Part shown: in pieces, positions 47,639 through 57,772 of the stretch | Position numbering within the stretch: the first letter of the stretch is position 1 | Layout of the letters: the number at the start of each line of letters is the position of its first letter | Source: CAYRXM01 sp964449465 | Lineage (GTDB): Bacteria; Chloroflexota; Anaerolineae; JAFGEY01 | NCBI GenBank assembly: GCA_964449465.1 | Contig: CAYVBK010000021.1 | Span: 25,527 to 89,526 of the forward strand | DNA length: 64,000 nt | Direction: 5' to 3' | Translations under genes and position numbers: made by a program | Notes under the pieces: model-generated | Databases searched by the model: none | What the model saw: the letters and a program-made list of their open reading frames with translations, nothing else | Told to the model about the DNA's origin: nothing

Positions 47639-50251
47639 TCATTTCAGGCATATCATCGCTGTGTTGATCTCGATGGTGCCGGTCAAGGTGTTGGTGGTCT
47701 CGTTGAGCATAGCTTCATAGCCTGGCTGACAGCCGCCGACTGATACGGCAAAGAGGCCCGGCTCGATGTATCGCTGCCCATCGTCGGTGATCAGCGAAAA
47801 CTGCTCTGGCTCCAGGGTAAAGGTGAGGGTTTGCGCCTGACCGGGGGTCAGGTGTGTGCGCTGGAATCCGCACAATTGGCGGATCGGCACCGGCGCGCTG
47901 GCCTTTACGTCGGTGAGATAGAGCTGCGTCACCTCGTCGCCGGCGCATTGGCCCACATTTTGCAACTGCACGCTGACCTGGATCGATGCGCCGGCCGGGG
48001 CTGTCGAGGGGCTGATTTGCAGGTCGCTGTAGCGGAATTGGGTATAGCTCAGGCCAAAGCCAAAGGGGTACAGCGGCTGGCCGCGGAAATAGCGATAGGT
48101 GTGGCCTTCCATGTTGTAATCGTCAAAGGGCGGCAGGTCGTTGACCGAGCGATAAAATGTCACCGGCAGGCGTCCGGCCGGGTTATAGTCGCCGAACAGC
48201 ACATCGGCCAGCGCGGCGCCGCCGGCTTCGCCGGGGTACCAGGCCTCGACAATGGCCGGGATGTGCTGCTGCGCCCAGTTGACGGCCAGCGCGCTGCCAT
48301 TGGTCAGCACCAGCACGATGGGCTTGCCCAGCGCGTGGATTTTCTCCAGCAATGCCTGCTGCGGGGCAGGCAGGTCAATGTCGGTGCGGTCGCCGCCGCT
48401 AAAGCCCGGCACATGGATGGGCATTTCTTCGCCCTCCAGGGCCGAATTTAGCCCCATTATCATCACCACCACCTCGGCGTTGCGGGCCGCATCAAGGGCC
48501 GGCGTTTCCAGGTCCAGGCCAGGCACGGCCCACAAGAGCTGCATTTGGGGGTCGGCATCGGTGCTGGACATGTCCAGGCGGATGGGGTACATCCGGCCGG
48601 CCTGGAGTTCCAGGTCTCTGGTCAGGGTGATCGGATGGTGTTCGCCGCGATATTCAACCACCGCTTCACCGTTCAGGGTGAGGCGATAGGCGTTGAACCC
48701 TTTGGCCCCGAGTTTGTACACTCCGCTGACCGGTGGGACCAGATAGCCTTCCCAGCGCACCGAGAATGGATCGCCCCACTCGCCGCTCAGCGGGGTCGCC
48801 AGTTTCCAACTGAAATCAATCAGCGGGTCTACTGTGACGCGCGCGGGGTCGCCTTGCCATTGGGCGTTGGCAAAATAGCTCGCCTGTAGGCCAGTTTGTC
48901 CGGCGTCGGCGTTCGGCGGACGCAGGCAGCCTGACGGCACCGGCGTCAGTGGCGGCACACCTTGAGCGATGTGACAGCCGTGCGCGGCATAAACGACGGT
49001 ATTAGGGGATACTTTGCGACGAATGCCTTCCAGCGGAGTGATGCCCTCGGCCGGCGTGCCGTTGTAATTGCCTTCCAGTACCAGCACATCGTCTATGTTG
49101 GGGCCGATCACGGCAATCGAACGGAGGTCCTTTTTCAGCGGCAGCAGGCAGCCGGTTCCCGACCTGGCCTTGTTTTTGAGCAGCACCATAGACTCGCGGG
49201 CGGTCTGCAAGGCCAGGGCGCGGTGCTCTGGCGAGTTGACTACAGTATAGGGAATTTGAGCATAGGGCACCTTTTCAGGCGGATCGAACATGCCCAGGCG
49301 GAAGCGGGCGGTGAACAGCCGCCTGACCGATTTGGCGATGGTTTCGCGGTCAATCAAACCCAGCCGCTCGGCCTCGACCAGTGCCGGATAGGTGACGCCG
49401 CAGTTGAGATCGCAGCCGTTTTTCACGGCCAGGGCCGCCGCCTCTTCGGGCGTTTGCACCAGCTTGTGATGGGCCCAAATGTCGCGGATGGCCCAGCAGT
49501 CCGAGACGATATAGGCATCCTTGCCGCTCTCGCCGCCAAAACCCCATTCTTCACGCAGGATTTTTTGCAACAGAGTTGGGCTGGCACAGCAGGCTTCGCC
49601 ATTGGTGCGGTTATAGGCGCCCATCACCGACACGACGCCGCCCTGTTGCACCAATGCCTTGAACGCCGGCAGGTAGGTCTGGCGCAGGTCGCGCTCGCTG
49701 GCGCGGGCGTCAAAGGTGTGACGGTCGGGTTCGGGGCCGCTGTGGACGGCATAGTGTTTGGCCGTGGCCACCAGTTTCAAGTATTGGGGATCGTCACCTT
49801 GCAAGCCGCGCACAAACTCGACACCCATACGTGCCGTGAGGTATGGACATTCGCCATAGGTTTCCTGGCCGCGCCCCCAGCGCGGGTCGCGAAAGATGTT
49901 GATGTTGGGGCTCCAAAATGTCAGACCGGTGTAAATGCGGCGCACGCCGCGGCGCAAAAATTCGTGGTGTTTGGCCCGCGCTTCATCGGAAATGGTCGTT
50001 GCAATTCGGTGCATCAGATCGGTGTTCCATGTGGCGGCCAGGCCGATGGCCTGAGGAAAGACGGTGGCGATGCCGGCGCGGCCTACGCCGTGCAAACATT
50101 CGTTCCACCAGTTGTATTCGAGGATGCCCAACCGCTCGATGGCCGGGGCATCGTAAACCATTTGGGAGACCTGCTCTTCCAGCGTCATCTGCGAGACCAG
50201 ATCGTCTACGCGGGCGCGGATGTCTTGATCGGGGTCCTGATAGTGGCTCAT
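47639..50251 (-). CDS. GH3 family beta-glycosidase (glucosidase/xylosidase) with PA14-like insert
   Basis: The 870-residue protein has a GH3 N-terminal barrel with KHYAVHSGPEPDRH and nucleophile Asp in AYIVSDCWAIRD. A PA14-like domain is inserted (about 455-590; GLQASYFANAQWQGDPARVT) in the second GH3 domain, and a fibronectin-III-like C-terminal domain follows. No signal peptide is visible, so it probably acts in the cytoplasm on imported oligosaccharides. The overall layout fits beta-glucosidases and beta-xylosidases; the exact sugar is not deducible. The ATG at 50251 has GGAGG upstream and is preferred over 50263. It neighbours a Gfo/Idh/MocA oxidoreductase. Confidence 0.92.
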   Translation of the reverse strand: MSHYQDPDQDIRARVDDLVSQMTLEEQVSQMVYDAPAIERLGILEYNWWNECLHGVGRAGIATVFPQAIGLAATWNTDLMHRIATTISDEARAKHHEFLRRGVRRIYTGLTFWSPNINIFRDPRWGRGQETYGECPYLTARMGVEFVRGLQGDDPQYLKLVATAKHYAVHSGPEPDRHTFDARASERDLRQTYLPAFKALVQQGGVVSVMGAYNRTNGEACCASPTLLQKILREEWGFGGESGKDAYIVSDCWAIRDIWAHHKLVQTPEEAAALAVKNGCDLNCGVTYPALVEAERLGLIDRETIAKSVRRLFTARFRLGMFDPPEKVPYAQIPYTVVNSPEHRALALQTARESMVLLKNKARSGTGCLLPLKKDLRSIAVIGPNIDDVLVLEGNYNGTPAEGITPLEGIRRKVSPNTVVYAAHGCHIAQGVPPLTPVPSGCLRPPNADAGQTGLQASYFANAQWQGDPARVTVDPLIDFSWKLATPLSGEWGDPFSVRWEGYLVPPVSGVYKLGAKGFNAYRLTLNGEAVVEYRGEHHPITLTRDLELQAGRMYPIRLDMSSTDADPQMQLLWAVPGLDLETPALDAARNAEVVVMIMGLNSALEGEEMPIHVPGFSGGDRTDIDLPAPQQALLEKIHALGKPIVLVLTNGSALAVNWAQQHIPAIVEAWYPGEAGGAALADVLFGDYNPAGRLPVTFYRSVNDLPPFDDYNMEGHTYRYFRGQPLYPFGFGLSYTQFRYSDLQISPSTAPAGASIQVSVQLQNVGQCAGDEVTQLYLTDVKASAPVPIRQLCGFQRTHLTPGQAQTLTFTLEPEQFSLITDDGQRYIEPGLFAVSVGGCQPGYEAMLNETTNTLTGTIEINTAMICLK

Positions 50252-50336
50252 AAAATCCTCCATGTCCTTTGGGGTCAGAAATGCCGATGAGAAAGCGGGG
50301 CGACGGCAACATTGGATGCGGCGAATCTGTCAACTT

Positions 50337-50366
50337 ATTCTAACATAACCTGGTTTTCTCGTCCAA
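50337..50366 (-). promoter_or_regulatory. Candidate promoter of the GH3 gene
   Basis: Minus strand: TTGGAC (50366-50361), 18 bp, TAGAAT (50342-50337). It indicates that GH3 can be transcribed separately from the oxidoreductase gene. Confidence 0.5.
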
Positions 50367-50375
50367 TCACGCGAC

Positions 50376-51596
50376 TCAAAAATCGAGTGTTGTGGTCATT
50401 TCATAGCGTTGGCCGCTGCGCGATGATTCGACGGCGCCGCACATCATTTCGGTGATGTGCAGTCCCCAATCTACATTGACGACCGGTTCGCGCTTTTGCA
50501 AGATACAGTCAATGAAATGTTGCGTAGATTGGTGATAATAGTTGAATGCGCCGGGTGTGGGCTGCGGCCATTTGGCCTTGCTGCTGTCGCCGCGCGCCGG
50601 GATGTGAAACCAGCCATCGGCATCTATCGAGGGCAGCAGGTCGCGCTGACTGGAGATGATCGAGGCAGTATAGCCGGCGCCCAAGATCAGGTTGCCCTCG
50701 CGGCCAAAAATTTGTAGGCTGCCACTGCCGCTGCCGGGTAGCACCGGGTGAAAGATGCGCCCTACGTGGCACGCTCCGATGGCCCCGTTGGTCATCTCGT
50801 AGAGTGAGTACACATTATCGGCCGCTTCCATGCGCACCGGTTGTGTGCGCGGCAGGTCGAGGACGACATCCCAATAATTGGCCTGGCGCGGGTCGGTGGC
50901 CTGGGCCAGAAACAGGTCGTATTGCTCTTCTGGCACGATGTGATGTTCTGTGACCGAGATTTTGGCTGTGGCCAGCACCGCTTTGCATGCCCCCAACAGG
51001 CCGACGATTTGGGTGGGTGCATAGGGGAAATCGAACAAAAAGCCGCCGCTGTCGCGGGTGTAAAAGGCATCCTGTCCGTAGGGGTTGCTGCCCAGCGAAG
51101 GATGATAGCGGGTGGGGCCGGTGGCTGCCAGCGAGAACCACAAAATGTCGCCCAATACGCCCTTTTTGACCAGCTCGCGCAGCAGGGCATAATCGGGATC
51201 GAGCGGGGTGGATGAGCCGGGTTCGATCAAGGCTACGACCCTGGCCTGGCGCACGGCCTGATGGATGGCCCGCGCCCCGGCCATATCGGTGGCCATGGGC
51301 TTTTGCAGCAAAATGTGCTTGCCGGCGCGAGCCGCGCTCAAAGCAAAGGGGATATGGGTGCCCGGCGCGGTGAGGATCAAGACCGCTTCAATGTCGGCAT
51401 GACGAAGCATCTCGTCATAATCCAGGTACATCTGGCGCGCCCTAAACAGCCTTTGGCTGGCTGCGGCGCGCGTTTCATAGCGGTCGCACACAGCTGTCAG
51501 TTCGACCGTCTCCATGTCCATCAAATACGGCAAATAGTAGGCCGTCGCCACCACGCCACAACCCACCACGCCCACATGAATTTTGCGTCTGGTCAT
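50376..51596 (-). CDS. Gfo/Idh/MocA-family oxidoreductase
   Basis: The 406-residue NAD(P)-dependent sugar-type oxidoreductase has an N-terminal Rossmann motif (VGVVGCGVVATAYYLP), the family's KP motif (LLQKPMATDMAGA, with Gln for the common Glu) and a C-terminal alpha/beta domain (TRDSGGFLFDFPYAPTQIV). Members oxidise or reduce sugars, inositols and related compounds; the substrate is unknown. It lies 12 bp after the giant secreted-protein gene and upstream of the GH3 gene, consistent with carbohydrate use. Confidence 0.88.
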   Translation of the reverse strand: MTRRKIHVGVVGCGVVATAYYLPYLMDMETVELTAVCDRYETRAAASQRLFRARQMYLDYDEMLRHADIEAVLILTAPGTHIPFALSAARAGKHILLQKPMATDMAGARAIHQAVRQARVVALIEPGSSTPLDPDYALLRELVKKGVLGDILWFSLAATGPTRYHPSLGSNPYGQDAFYTRDSGGFLFDFPYAPTQIVGLLGACKAVLATAKISVTEHHIVPEEQYDLFLAQATDPRQANYWDVVLDLPRTQPVRMEAADNVYSLYEMTNGAIGACHVGRIFHPVLPGSGSGSLQIFGREGNLILGAGYTASIISSQRDLLPSIDADGWFHIPARGDSSKAKWPQPTPGAFNYYHQSTQHFIDCILQKREPVVNVDWGLHITEMMCGAVESSRSGQRYEMTTTLDF

Positions 51597-51608
51597 TCGC
51601 TCTCCTTT

Positions 51609-54600
51609 TTATCTCGGTTGATAATTTTTGAAAATCAAGGGTAAAAAGAGCTTTTTTAATGGTCTGGATATCTGCATACTGTGCGAGTGTGAATCGCTGA
51701 TCGGCTGCCCGTTGCCATCCTGTCCGGTGGCGGTGGCCGTGTTGGTCAGCATATCGGGGTCGCTCTCTTGAACGGTATAGCAGACGATGTATATCCAGCT
51801 TTCGCCCACCTGAAGGATGCCGTCGCCGTTATCGCCCTGCACATAGGTGGCCGGGCCGGCCACATTGTCGCTGACGGTGACGTGGTAAATGGGTGAGCCA
51901 TCGCCGACCGATTGTGCTCGCAGGTCGAGAGCGGTCGGCACATAAGAGACGTTGCCGACGATCAGGGTAAATGTCACCGTTTGGCCCACCTGGGCCGAGG
52001 CGGGGCCTTGCTTGCGCACCTGGATGGCTGGCGCAAAATCAATCAAGGTTTGGTGTGTGGTGGTGGCCGTGACCAGATCGTGATCTTGATCTCGGCCGCT
52101 GACTGTGGCGGTGCTGATCAATGGAGAAGGGTCGGTGGGGCGGATGATATAGCTGGCGCGATAGGCCCATTGCTCATTTCGCCCTAACAAGCCATCACCG
52201 TCCGCGTCGCCGCCGAGATAGGACGCCGGCCCGGCCAGGCTGTCTACCACAGCCAGGTTGGACACCAGCGAGCCGTCGCCCAGCACCAGGTTGTGAGAGA
52301 CGGTGAATGTCCAGGTGATGCGCTGTCCGACGGCGGTCCAGGCGGGGCCGGTTTTGGTCAGGGTCAGAGCTGGCACATAGCCGATTTCGGTGGTCAGGGT
52401 GAAAATGTTGTTGGTCGGAGTGGGGTCGGGGCCGTTGCGCCCATCGTCGGCCGCCGAAACCACGTTGGTGATCACATCAATGCCGGCCGCCAGCGGGTCA
52501 CCGATCTGGATGATCATCAATCGGGTGATCGTCTGCCGGGCGACCAGGCTTATCGGTGGCCACTGTGCCACGCCGCTGCCGGGTGCTGTTTCGATGCCGC
52601 CGTGAGAGGCCGAAATAAAAGACGTATACAGCGGTAAAATATCCTGAATTTGCACTCCACTGGCATCCTGGCTGCCCACATTACTGATGGTGAGGGTATA
52701 GGTGAGCAGGCGGCCGGGCGACGATTCGTCAACGTCGCTCTGTTTGGTGACAACCAGGTCGGGCCAGGCGATTACCGGTGTGGTCAGTGTGGCAGCGGCC
52801 GCGGCCCCCTGTGCGCTCGATACCCATACCGTGTTGGTTATCGTCTCAACGCCGCCGGGCAGGGTGGGGGCAACCTGCACCATCCAGGTGAGGGTGAGGC
52901 TCTGCCCTGGCCCCAGGTGGATGTCTTGGGCCAGTTGAGGCGGGGCTATGCCGACCTGCCCGATGCCGGATGGCTCTAGTTTGATGCTGTTTGGGATAAA
53001 GGATGTCAACAGAGGCAGCGTATCGGAAACCCAGATGCCGGTGGCATAGCCAGGGCTGGTGTTGGAGACGCGGATAGTGTACGTGAGTGCATACCCGGCG
53101 GCAACCGGCGCGGGCCAGGCCGATTTGGTGACGCTGAGCGTGGGCGGGAGAACCCGCACCGTGCCGGTGGTCACATCGGTATAGCCGCAGGCCGAGACGG
53201 CGGTCAGGGTGATGGTATAGAGGCCCGGCAGCGAATAGGCGTGAGTGGGCGAAAGGGTGGTGGTGATCGTGCCGTCGCCCAGGTCCCACACGGCGCCGAC
53301 CGCGCCAGAGCTGGTGTTGGTCCAGTGAACGGGCAGACCGGTGTAGGTTTGCGTCAAGGCCGGCGTGAACGAGGCTATCGGCGGCGGCGGGATGCTCAGC
53401 GTGCGGCTGTACACAGACGATCCGCAGCGGGTGGTGGCGGTGAGGGTGACGGTATAGTTGTCCGGCGCGCTGTAGGCATACACTGGGGAGACCGTTGTGG
53501 TGATCACGCCGTTGCCCAAATTCCACAGAAAATTGTCGGCGCCCTGGCTGAGGTTGGTCAGGGTGATCGGGCGATTGAGGCAGAGCAGCGTGGGAGTGAC
53601 GGCAAAGGCGGCGGTATAGGGTGCTGTGACCGTCACCGTAACCGGCGCGCTCTGCGCCGACACAAGCGGGTGCGACAGATCGGCGTCGTTGGTGATGGTT
53701 TGGCCGCAGGTGGCAGTGATCGCTACAGCGGCGGCAAAAGATAGAGTCGTCTGCGGGTTTTGCGCGGCCAGGTTGATTGTCCAGGTGATTCGGCGGCCGT
53801 CGAGCAGCGCCGGCGGCGAGATGCTGTCCACAATCGGGGTGAGCAGAGGGTGAATCTGGTCGCGGACGAAGACATTGGACGCCGCCGCACTGCCGCGATT
53901 GCCGTACAGGATGGTGTAGGTGAGGACGGCGCCGGGAGCGATGGATGCGGTGCCGGCCTGTTTGTCTATCTGCACATCGAGCGTTGGCACATTAACCTGC
54001 CTGGACGGGATTCGGGTTTTCAAATACGCGCTGGTCTGCGTGCTAGAGATATGGGCCATGTTCTGAATGGTGGTGTTGGGCGGCAGCGGATTGCTCACGC
54101 GCACGGTCAGGGTCAGGGTGACGGCGGTGAGCGGCGGCAATTCGGCGTCGTACCAGCGCAGGTGTGTTACCTGCGTGGCCGGCATCGTGGACTGAAAAGT
54201 TTGCCCGTTATCCCAGGAATACCATAACGCATCGCTGCCGCCCAGGGTGGCCGCGACCAGGCTGGTATGGACGGGGATGGCTTCCCATATATACACCTGG
54301 GTATGAGAAGAGCCGGCCGAGATGTTGTGGTAGGTCAGCGTATAGGTGATCATCTGACCGGGGACGGCCGTTTCTGGTTGGGCGGTTTTGTCGAGCAGCA
54401 GATCGGCGATGCGGGTGATTACCAGGTTGGAATCGCGCGGGATGTCCAGGCTGTGATCATAGGTGGCCCAATTCAAGACGGGCGCGCCGGGCGGCAGGGC
54501 CAGATCGGGGCGCACGCTCAAGCGGATCCATCCCGATTCTCCGGCGGTCAGCGTGCCGGGGGTGAGGCCGGGGGTGATGATCAGGGTGTTCGAGACAAAA

Positions 54601-57600
54601 CTGCCCTGATCGGCGTCGGCGGCTTCACTCAAGCTGACCCAACCGCTGCCGGTGTTGATGGCCAGGCTGCTGACCAGATAGGTGGTCGAGATGGGTACCA
54701 TATCGTGGATGATCACCTGCTGAGCGGTGGTCTGGCCGATATTTTGGTAAAACAGGGTATAGGTAATCGGATCGCCTGGTCCGCAGACGGCTGGCCCTTG
54801 CTTGGTCAGGCGGACATTGGGCGACTGGACGATGGTTTGCGCGGTATTGCTGCCGGCCTGATCGGCCTGTTCGCTCTCGATATAGGCCCTGTTTTCGATG
54901 ATGGTATTGTCTTGCACAAAGTCCTTGATCTGAACCGAGCAGGTGACCTGTCCGCTGGCTTGCGGGGGCAGGTCGCCCAGCGACCAGACGACGGCGCCGC
55001 TGCCACCTTGAAACACGCCGCCAGGCGAGGTGTGTTTCAGGGTGACGTATTGTATCGGCAAAATGTCTCGCAACATCACCTGGGTGGCGGTGATGGTCGA
55101 ACTGGCATTGGCATAGGTGAGGGTATAGATCAGCGTGTCGCCGACCTGGGCCTGCGCCCGGCTGACCGTCTTGATCAGGCTGAGCGGGCTGATATAAACG
55201 GTGGCCTGGTCGGCAGGGCTAAAAATGGCGTTCGAGTAGGATAGCCGTCCAACAGCCTGGGCTTGATTGATGTTGATCACGGCGGCGTCATAGATTTCGA
55301 CCTGATCAATATACAGGTAATCGCCGGCGATGGTATTTTTGCAGCGAAAGCGGATGGCCGTAGCGGATAAGGGCAGGTCAATCTGATTTTGCTCATACAC
55401 CTGCTCATAACCGCCTTTTGACCAGGTGATGGTTTCTGTCCACTGACCGGCGACCTGGATGTCGAGGGCGTATTGGCTGGTGGCCGAGAGGTTGACCTGG
55501 CGGGCAAAACGCAGCCTGGGCAAGGTAAAATGGCTCAAGTCTATGGCGCGCCAGATGGCCGTGCCGGAAATGGCCTGGGTGAGTTGTAGATGGCGTTGTC
55601 CGGTGAACGGCTCCAGGTTGGAGATGGTGATGGCTCCGCCGGAAGGACTGCCATCGTCGCCGTTCTCCTGCCAGTTGCCGGGCCAATGTCGTCCGCTGTT
55701 GTACGTTCCACTCTCAAAACTATCGTCAATTGTCGAACCGATCTGGCCGGCGGTCATGATCTGGGCTTGAAAGGTCAGGGTCATAGGGGCCTGGTCGAGG
55801 TCGGCCGAGGTGTCCCAAAAGAGGGTCAAGCCGGCAATGAGCGGCTCTAGCGGCTGTGGCGAGCCGCCGGGATAGGTCATGCGGGCGCTGTTCGGCACAT
55901 AGGTCCAGCCGATGGGCAGGGTGTCGGTGATGTCTACTCCGCGCATGGCTATTTTTTCCGAGTGGGCCACCAGGGTGAACGTGACCACGCCGCCCTGCGG
56001 TGGTAGGATGGTGGGATCGGCGGTCTTGTCGAGGGTCAACACTGTGTCTTGCCATTGTCGGCACATGGGCATCACGGTGACGCCCATGTCCAGATAGGGG
56101 CTGCCGGGTCCGGCGGTGCGTGCGTCTACGCCCCAGATGGCCGCAAAGACGTGGTTGGCCCAAATGTGCATGCCGGTGTTGTCCTTGTCGGGGTCGAAAA
56201 TGCGACGCTGTTCCAGCGCGTTCAGGGTAAAAGTTTGGTCTACAATGCCATCGAGTCCGTTGGGCGGGGTGTTAAAATCAACATAGAATCGTGTGTTGTC
56301 GGTCAGCGGTGTCACCCAGACTGGCGAGCCGTTGACGGCCAGTTGCACGCCCGGCGTATAGGGGTCTTCGTCGCACAGTGGCGAGTCGGGCGGCGAGCAG
56401 GCATTGCCCGGCGCCCACGAAACATAATAGTCCTGGGTCAAAAATCGTGCCGGGATGCCGGTGACGCCCCAGTCGTAGGCTGTTTCCGAGGTGCCGCCGG
56501 CGATCAGTACGCCAAACACCCCTTGCGGTGAGGTCAGGCGCGCCGCTGTATCGGCCGGCACCAGGCTCTTGCGTGGTACCGACAGAGGCAGGGTAGAACT
56601 GGGTTGCGTGGTTGAACTGATGGTAAAAGTCGTTTCGGTGATAAAGCGGTCATAGCTGGTGACGGTGATAGGAAAATCGTTGATGTTTGACATATAGACT
56701 TCGGCCTCGTCGCCCAGATTGCCGCTAGGAACGACGGCGGCATAGTCGGCTCCCCAGAGCTTGTCGGGTAGCGCGATCATTGAGCGGCCCTGAAACGAGC
56801 CGTCGGCTCCGGTTACCAACCCGACCTGTGTGGGCTTGTTAGAGCGGATGACCGTTCCAGCATGGACTGGGATGTTGAGGGTGGCGTATGGCGTCGAATT
56901 GATATAGCCATGGCTAAAGTAGGTTTGTCCGCGATCCAGCGTAAAATTGATCGTCTGGCTCAGGTTGTTGATCGAGACGGTGGTATTGTCTTCAAAGGCA
57001 ATCAGTTGGATATAGACGTTGCGAAAGTCTCCAAAGGGGTTGTTGGTGCCGGTGTACAGGTCTACGCCGATGGGGATGCGGTAAACAAAGGTGTCTTCGT
57101 ACATCTGGCGGGCTGGGTTTTCCCACGCTCCGCCGATCCAGGGGTTCAAGTACGGCCACATGGCGTGTGTGACATTGATCGGTCCGCCGCTGGTGAGGAT
57201 GCGGTCGCCTCCATCGTAGCGAATGTCGGCCGGGTTGCGCGCCGGACTGACCGGCACATAGCGTAGCCGCTCTGGTGTGGCCGCCAGGCTCTGATCGCTG
57301 GTCAGATTGAGGGCATCGCCCGCACGCAAAATGTCGGCGCCCTGTCCGCCGTTGGCCGGGTTGCCGTCGCCGTAAATCTCGGTGGTGGATTGTCTGGGGT
57401 TGAGCGGGTCTATTTCATAGCCGTCTTCCCAGTGATCATAGTAGACAATTTGAAAGTCGGCTGTGGCTACCAGGCTGACCGTTGAGCAGATATAGCCGTT
57501 GATCAACTGAGACGGGTCTGGGTCGTCGTTGATTTCCATAAAAGCGCGCCACATGTGTTCTTCATAGCCCAACACAAAATATTCTTGATAGCCGGCCGGC

Positions 57601-57677
57601 TGGGCCTCGGCTGTGCGCGCCCACAAACTCCAGGCCAGAAAAATGCTCATGATGATCGGAAAAATCAATTTCTTCAT
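51609..57677 (-). CDS. Giant secreted DUF11/PKD repeat protein with LPLIFKN tail
   Basis: The 2022-residue protein has a signal peptide (1-25, ending TAEA). An N-terminal region of about 580 residues is unassigned. About nine DUF11-type repeats follow, recognised by cores such as DTLPIGWTYVPNSA, DILPIQYV, DTLPLLTSFIPNS and DILPLYTSF, with two PKD domains in the middle (WNLGNGVITTT and WDLGDGTITTT). It ends LKKLFLPLIFKNYQPR. A cell-surface or stalk-like structural or adhesive role is likely from the architecture. It has its own promoter with an inverted repeat, and lies at the end of a co-directional cluster with a diguanylate cyclase. Confidence 0.88.
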   Translation of the reverse strand: MKKLIFPIIMSIFLAWSLWARTAEAQPAGYQEYFVLGYEEHMWRAFMEINDDPDPSQLINGYICSTVSLVATADFQIVYYDHWEDGYEIDPLNPRQSTTEIYGDGNPANGGQGADILRAGDALNLTSDQSLAATPERLRYVPVSPARNPADIRYDGGDRILTSGGPINVTHAMWPYLNPWIGGAWENPARQMYEDTFVYRIPIGVDLYTGTNNPFGDFRNVYIQLIAFEDNTTVSINNLSQTINFTLDRGQTYFSHGYINSTPYATLNIPVHAGTVIRSNKPTQVGLVTGADGSFQGRSMIALPDKLWGADYAAVVPSGNLGDEAEVYMSNINDFPITVTSYDRFITETTFTISSTTQPSSTLPLSVPRKSLVPADTAARLTSPQGVFGVLIAGGTSETAYDWGVTGIPARFLTQDYYVSWAPGNACSPPDSPLCDEDPYTPGVQLAVNGSPVWVTPLTDNTRFYVDFNTPPNGLDGIVDQTFTLNALEQRRIFDPDKDNTGMHIWANHVFAAIWGVDARTAGPGSPYLDMGVTVMPMCRQWQDTVLTLDKTADPTILPPQGGVVTFTLVAHSEKIAMRGVDITDTLPIGWTYVPNSARMTYPGGSPQPLEPLIAGLTLFWDTSADLDQAPMTLTFQAQIMTAGQIGSTIDDSFESGTYNSGRHWPGNWQENGDDGSPSGGAITISNLEPFTGQRHLQLTQAISGTAIWRAIDLSHFTLPRLRFARQVNLSATSQYALDIQVAGQWTETITWSKGGYEQVYEQNQIDLPLSATAIRFRCKNTIAGDYLYIDQVEIYDAAVININQAQAVGRLSYSNAIFSPADQATVYISPLSLIKTVSRAQAQVGDTLIYTLTYANASSTITATQVMLRDILPIQYVTLKHTSPGGVFQGGSGAVVWSLGDLPPQASGQVTCSVQIKDFVQDNTIIENRAYIESEQADQAGSNTAQTIVQSPNVRLTKQGPAVCGPGDPITYTLFYQNIGQTTAQQVIIHDMVPISTTYLVSSLAINTGSGWVSLSEAADADQGSFVSNTLIITPGLTPGTLTAGESGWIRLSVRPDLALPPGAPVLNWATYDHSLDIPRDSNLVITRIADLLLDKTAQPETAVPGQMITYTLTYHNISAGSSHTQVYIWEAIPVHTSLVAATLGGSDALWYSWDNGQTFQSTMPATQVTHLRWYDAELPPLTAVTLTLTVRVSNPLPPNTTIQNMAHISSTQTSAYLKTRIPSRQVNVPTLDVQIDKQAGTASIAPGAVLTYTILYGNRGSAAASNVFVRDQIHPLLTPIVDSISPPALLDGRRITWTINLAAQNPQTTLSFAAAVAITATCGQTITNDADLSHPLVSAQSAPVTVTVTAPYTAAFAVTPTLLCLNRPITLTNLSQGADNFLWNLGNGVITTTVSPVYAYSAPDNYTVTLTATTRCGSSVYSRTLSIPPPPIASFTPALTQTYTGLPVHWTNTSSGAVGAVWDLGDGTITTTLSPTHAYSLPGLYTITLTAVSACGYTDVTTGTVRVLPPTLSVTKSAWPAPVAAGYALTYTIRVSNTSPGYATGIWVSDTLPLLTSFIPNSIKLEPSGIGQVGIAPPQLAQDIHLGPGQSLTLTWMVQVAPTLPGGVETITNTVWVSSAQGAAAAATLTTPVIAWPDLVVTKQSDVDESSPGRLLTYTLTISNVGSQDASGVQIQDILPLYTSFISASHGGIETAPGSGVAQWPPISLVARQTITRLMIIQIGDPLAAGIDVITNVVSAADDGRNGPDPTPTNNIFTLTTEIGYVPALTLTKTGPAWTAVGQRITWTFTVSHNLVLGDGSLVSNLAVVDSLAGPASYLGGDADGDGLLGRNEQWAYRASYIIRPTDPSPLISTATVSGRDQDHDLVTATTTHQTLIDFAPAIQVRKQGPASAQVGQTVTFTLIVGNVSYVPTALDLRAQSVGDGSPIYHVTVSDNVAGPATYVQGDNGDGILQVGESWIYIVCYTVQESDPDMLTNTATATGQDGNGQPISDSHSHSMQISRPLKKLFLPLIFKNYQPR

Positions 57678-57704
57678 CGGCGCACCTCACCGTAAATAAA
57701 TAAT

Positions 57705-57750
57705 AAAGGCTTTCACCCCCGATGTTACTTTGGCGAAAGCCTTTTGTCAA
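57705..57750 (-). promoter_or_regulatory. Promoter with overlapping inverted repeat, giant-protein gene
   Basis: Minus strand: TTGACA (57750-57745), 17 bp, TAACAT (57727-57722). A 10-bp inverted repeat (AAAGGCTTTC, 57705-57714, with 57735-57744) straddles the -10 element. It could be an operator, or a terminator for the upstream 57773 gene. Confidence 0.65.
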
Positions 57751-57772
57751 TAGGAAAAGAGTCAAGGATGAA

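Noticed and set aside
48962..50290. Long plus-strand frame of 442 codons opposite the GH3 gene
   Set aside because: GH3 on the minus strand has complete catalytic motifs; the opposite frame is a high-GC shadow without recognisable domains.
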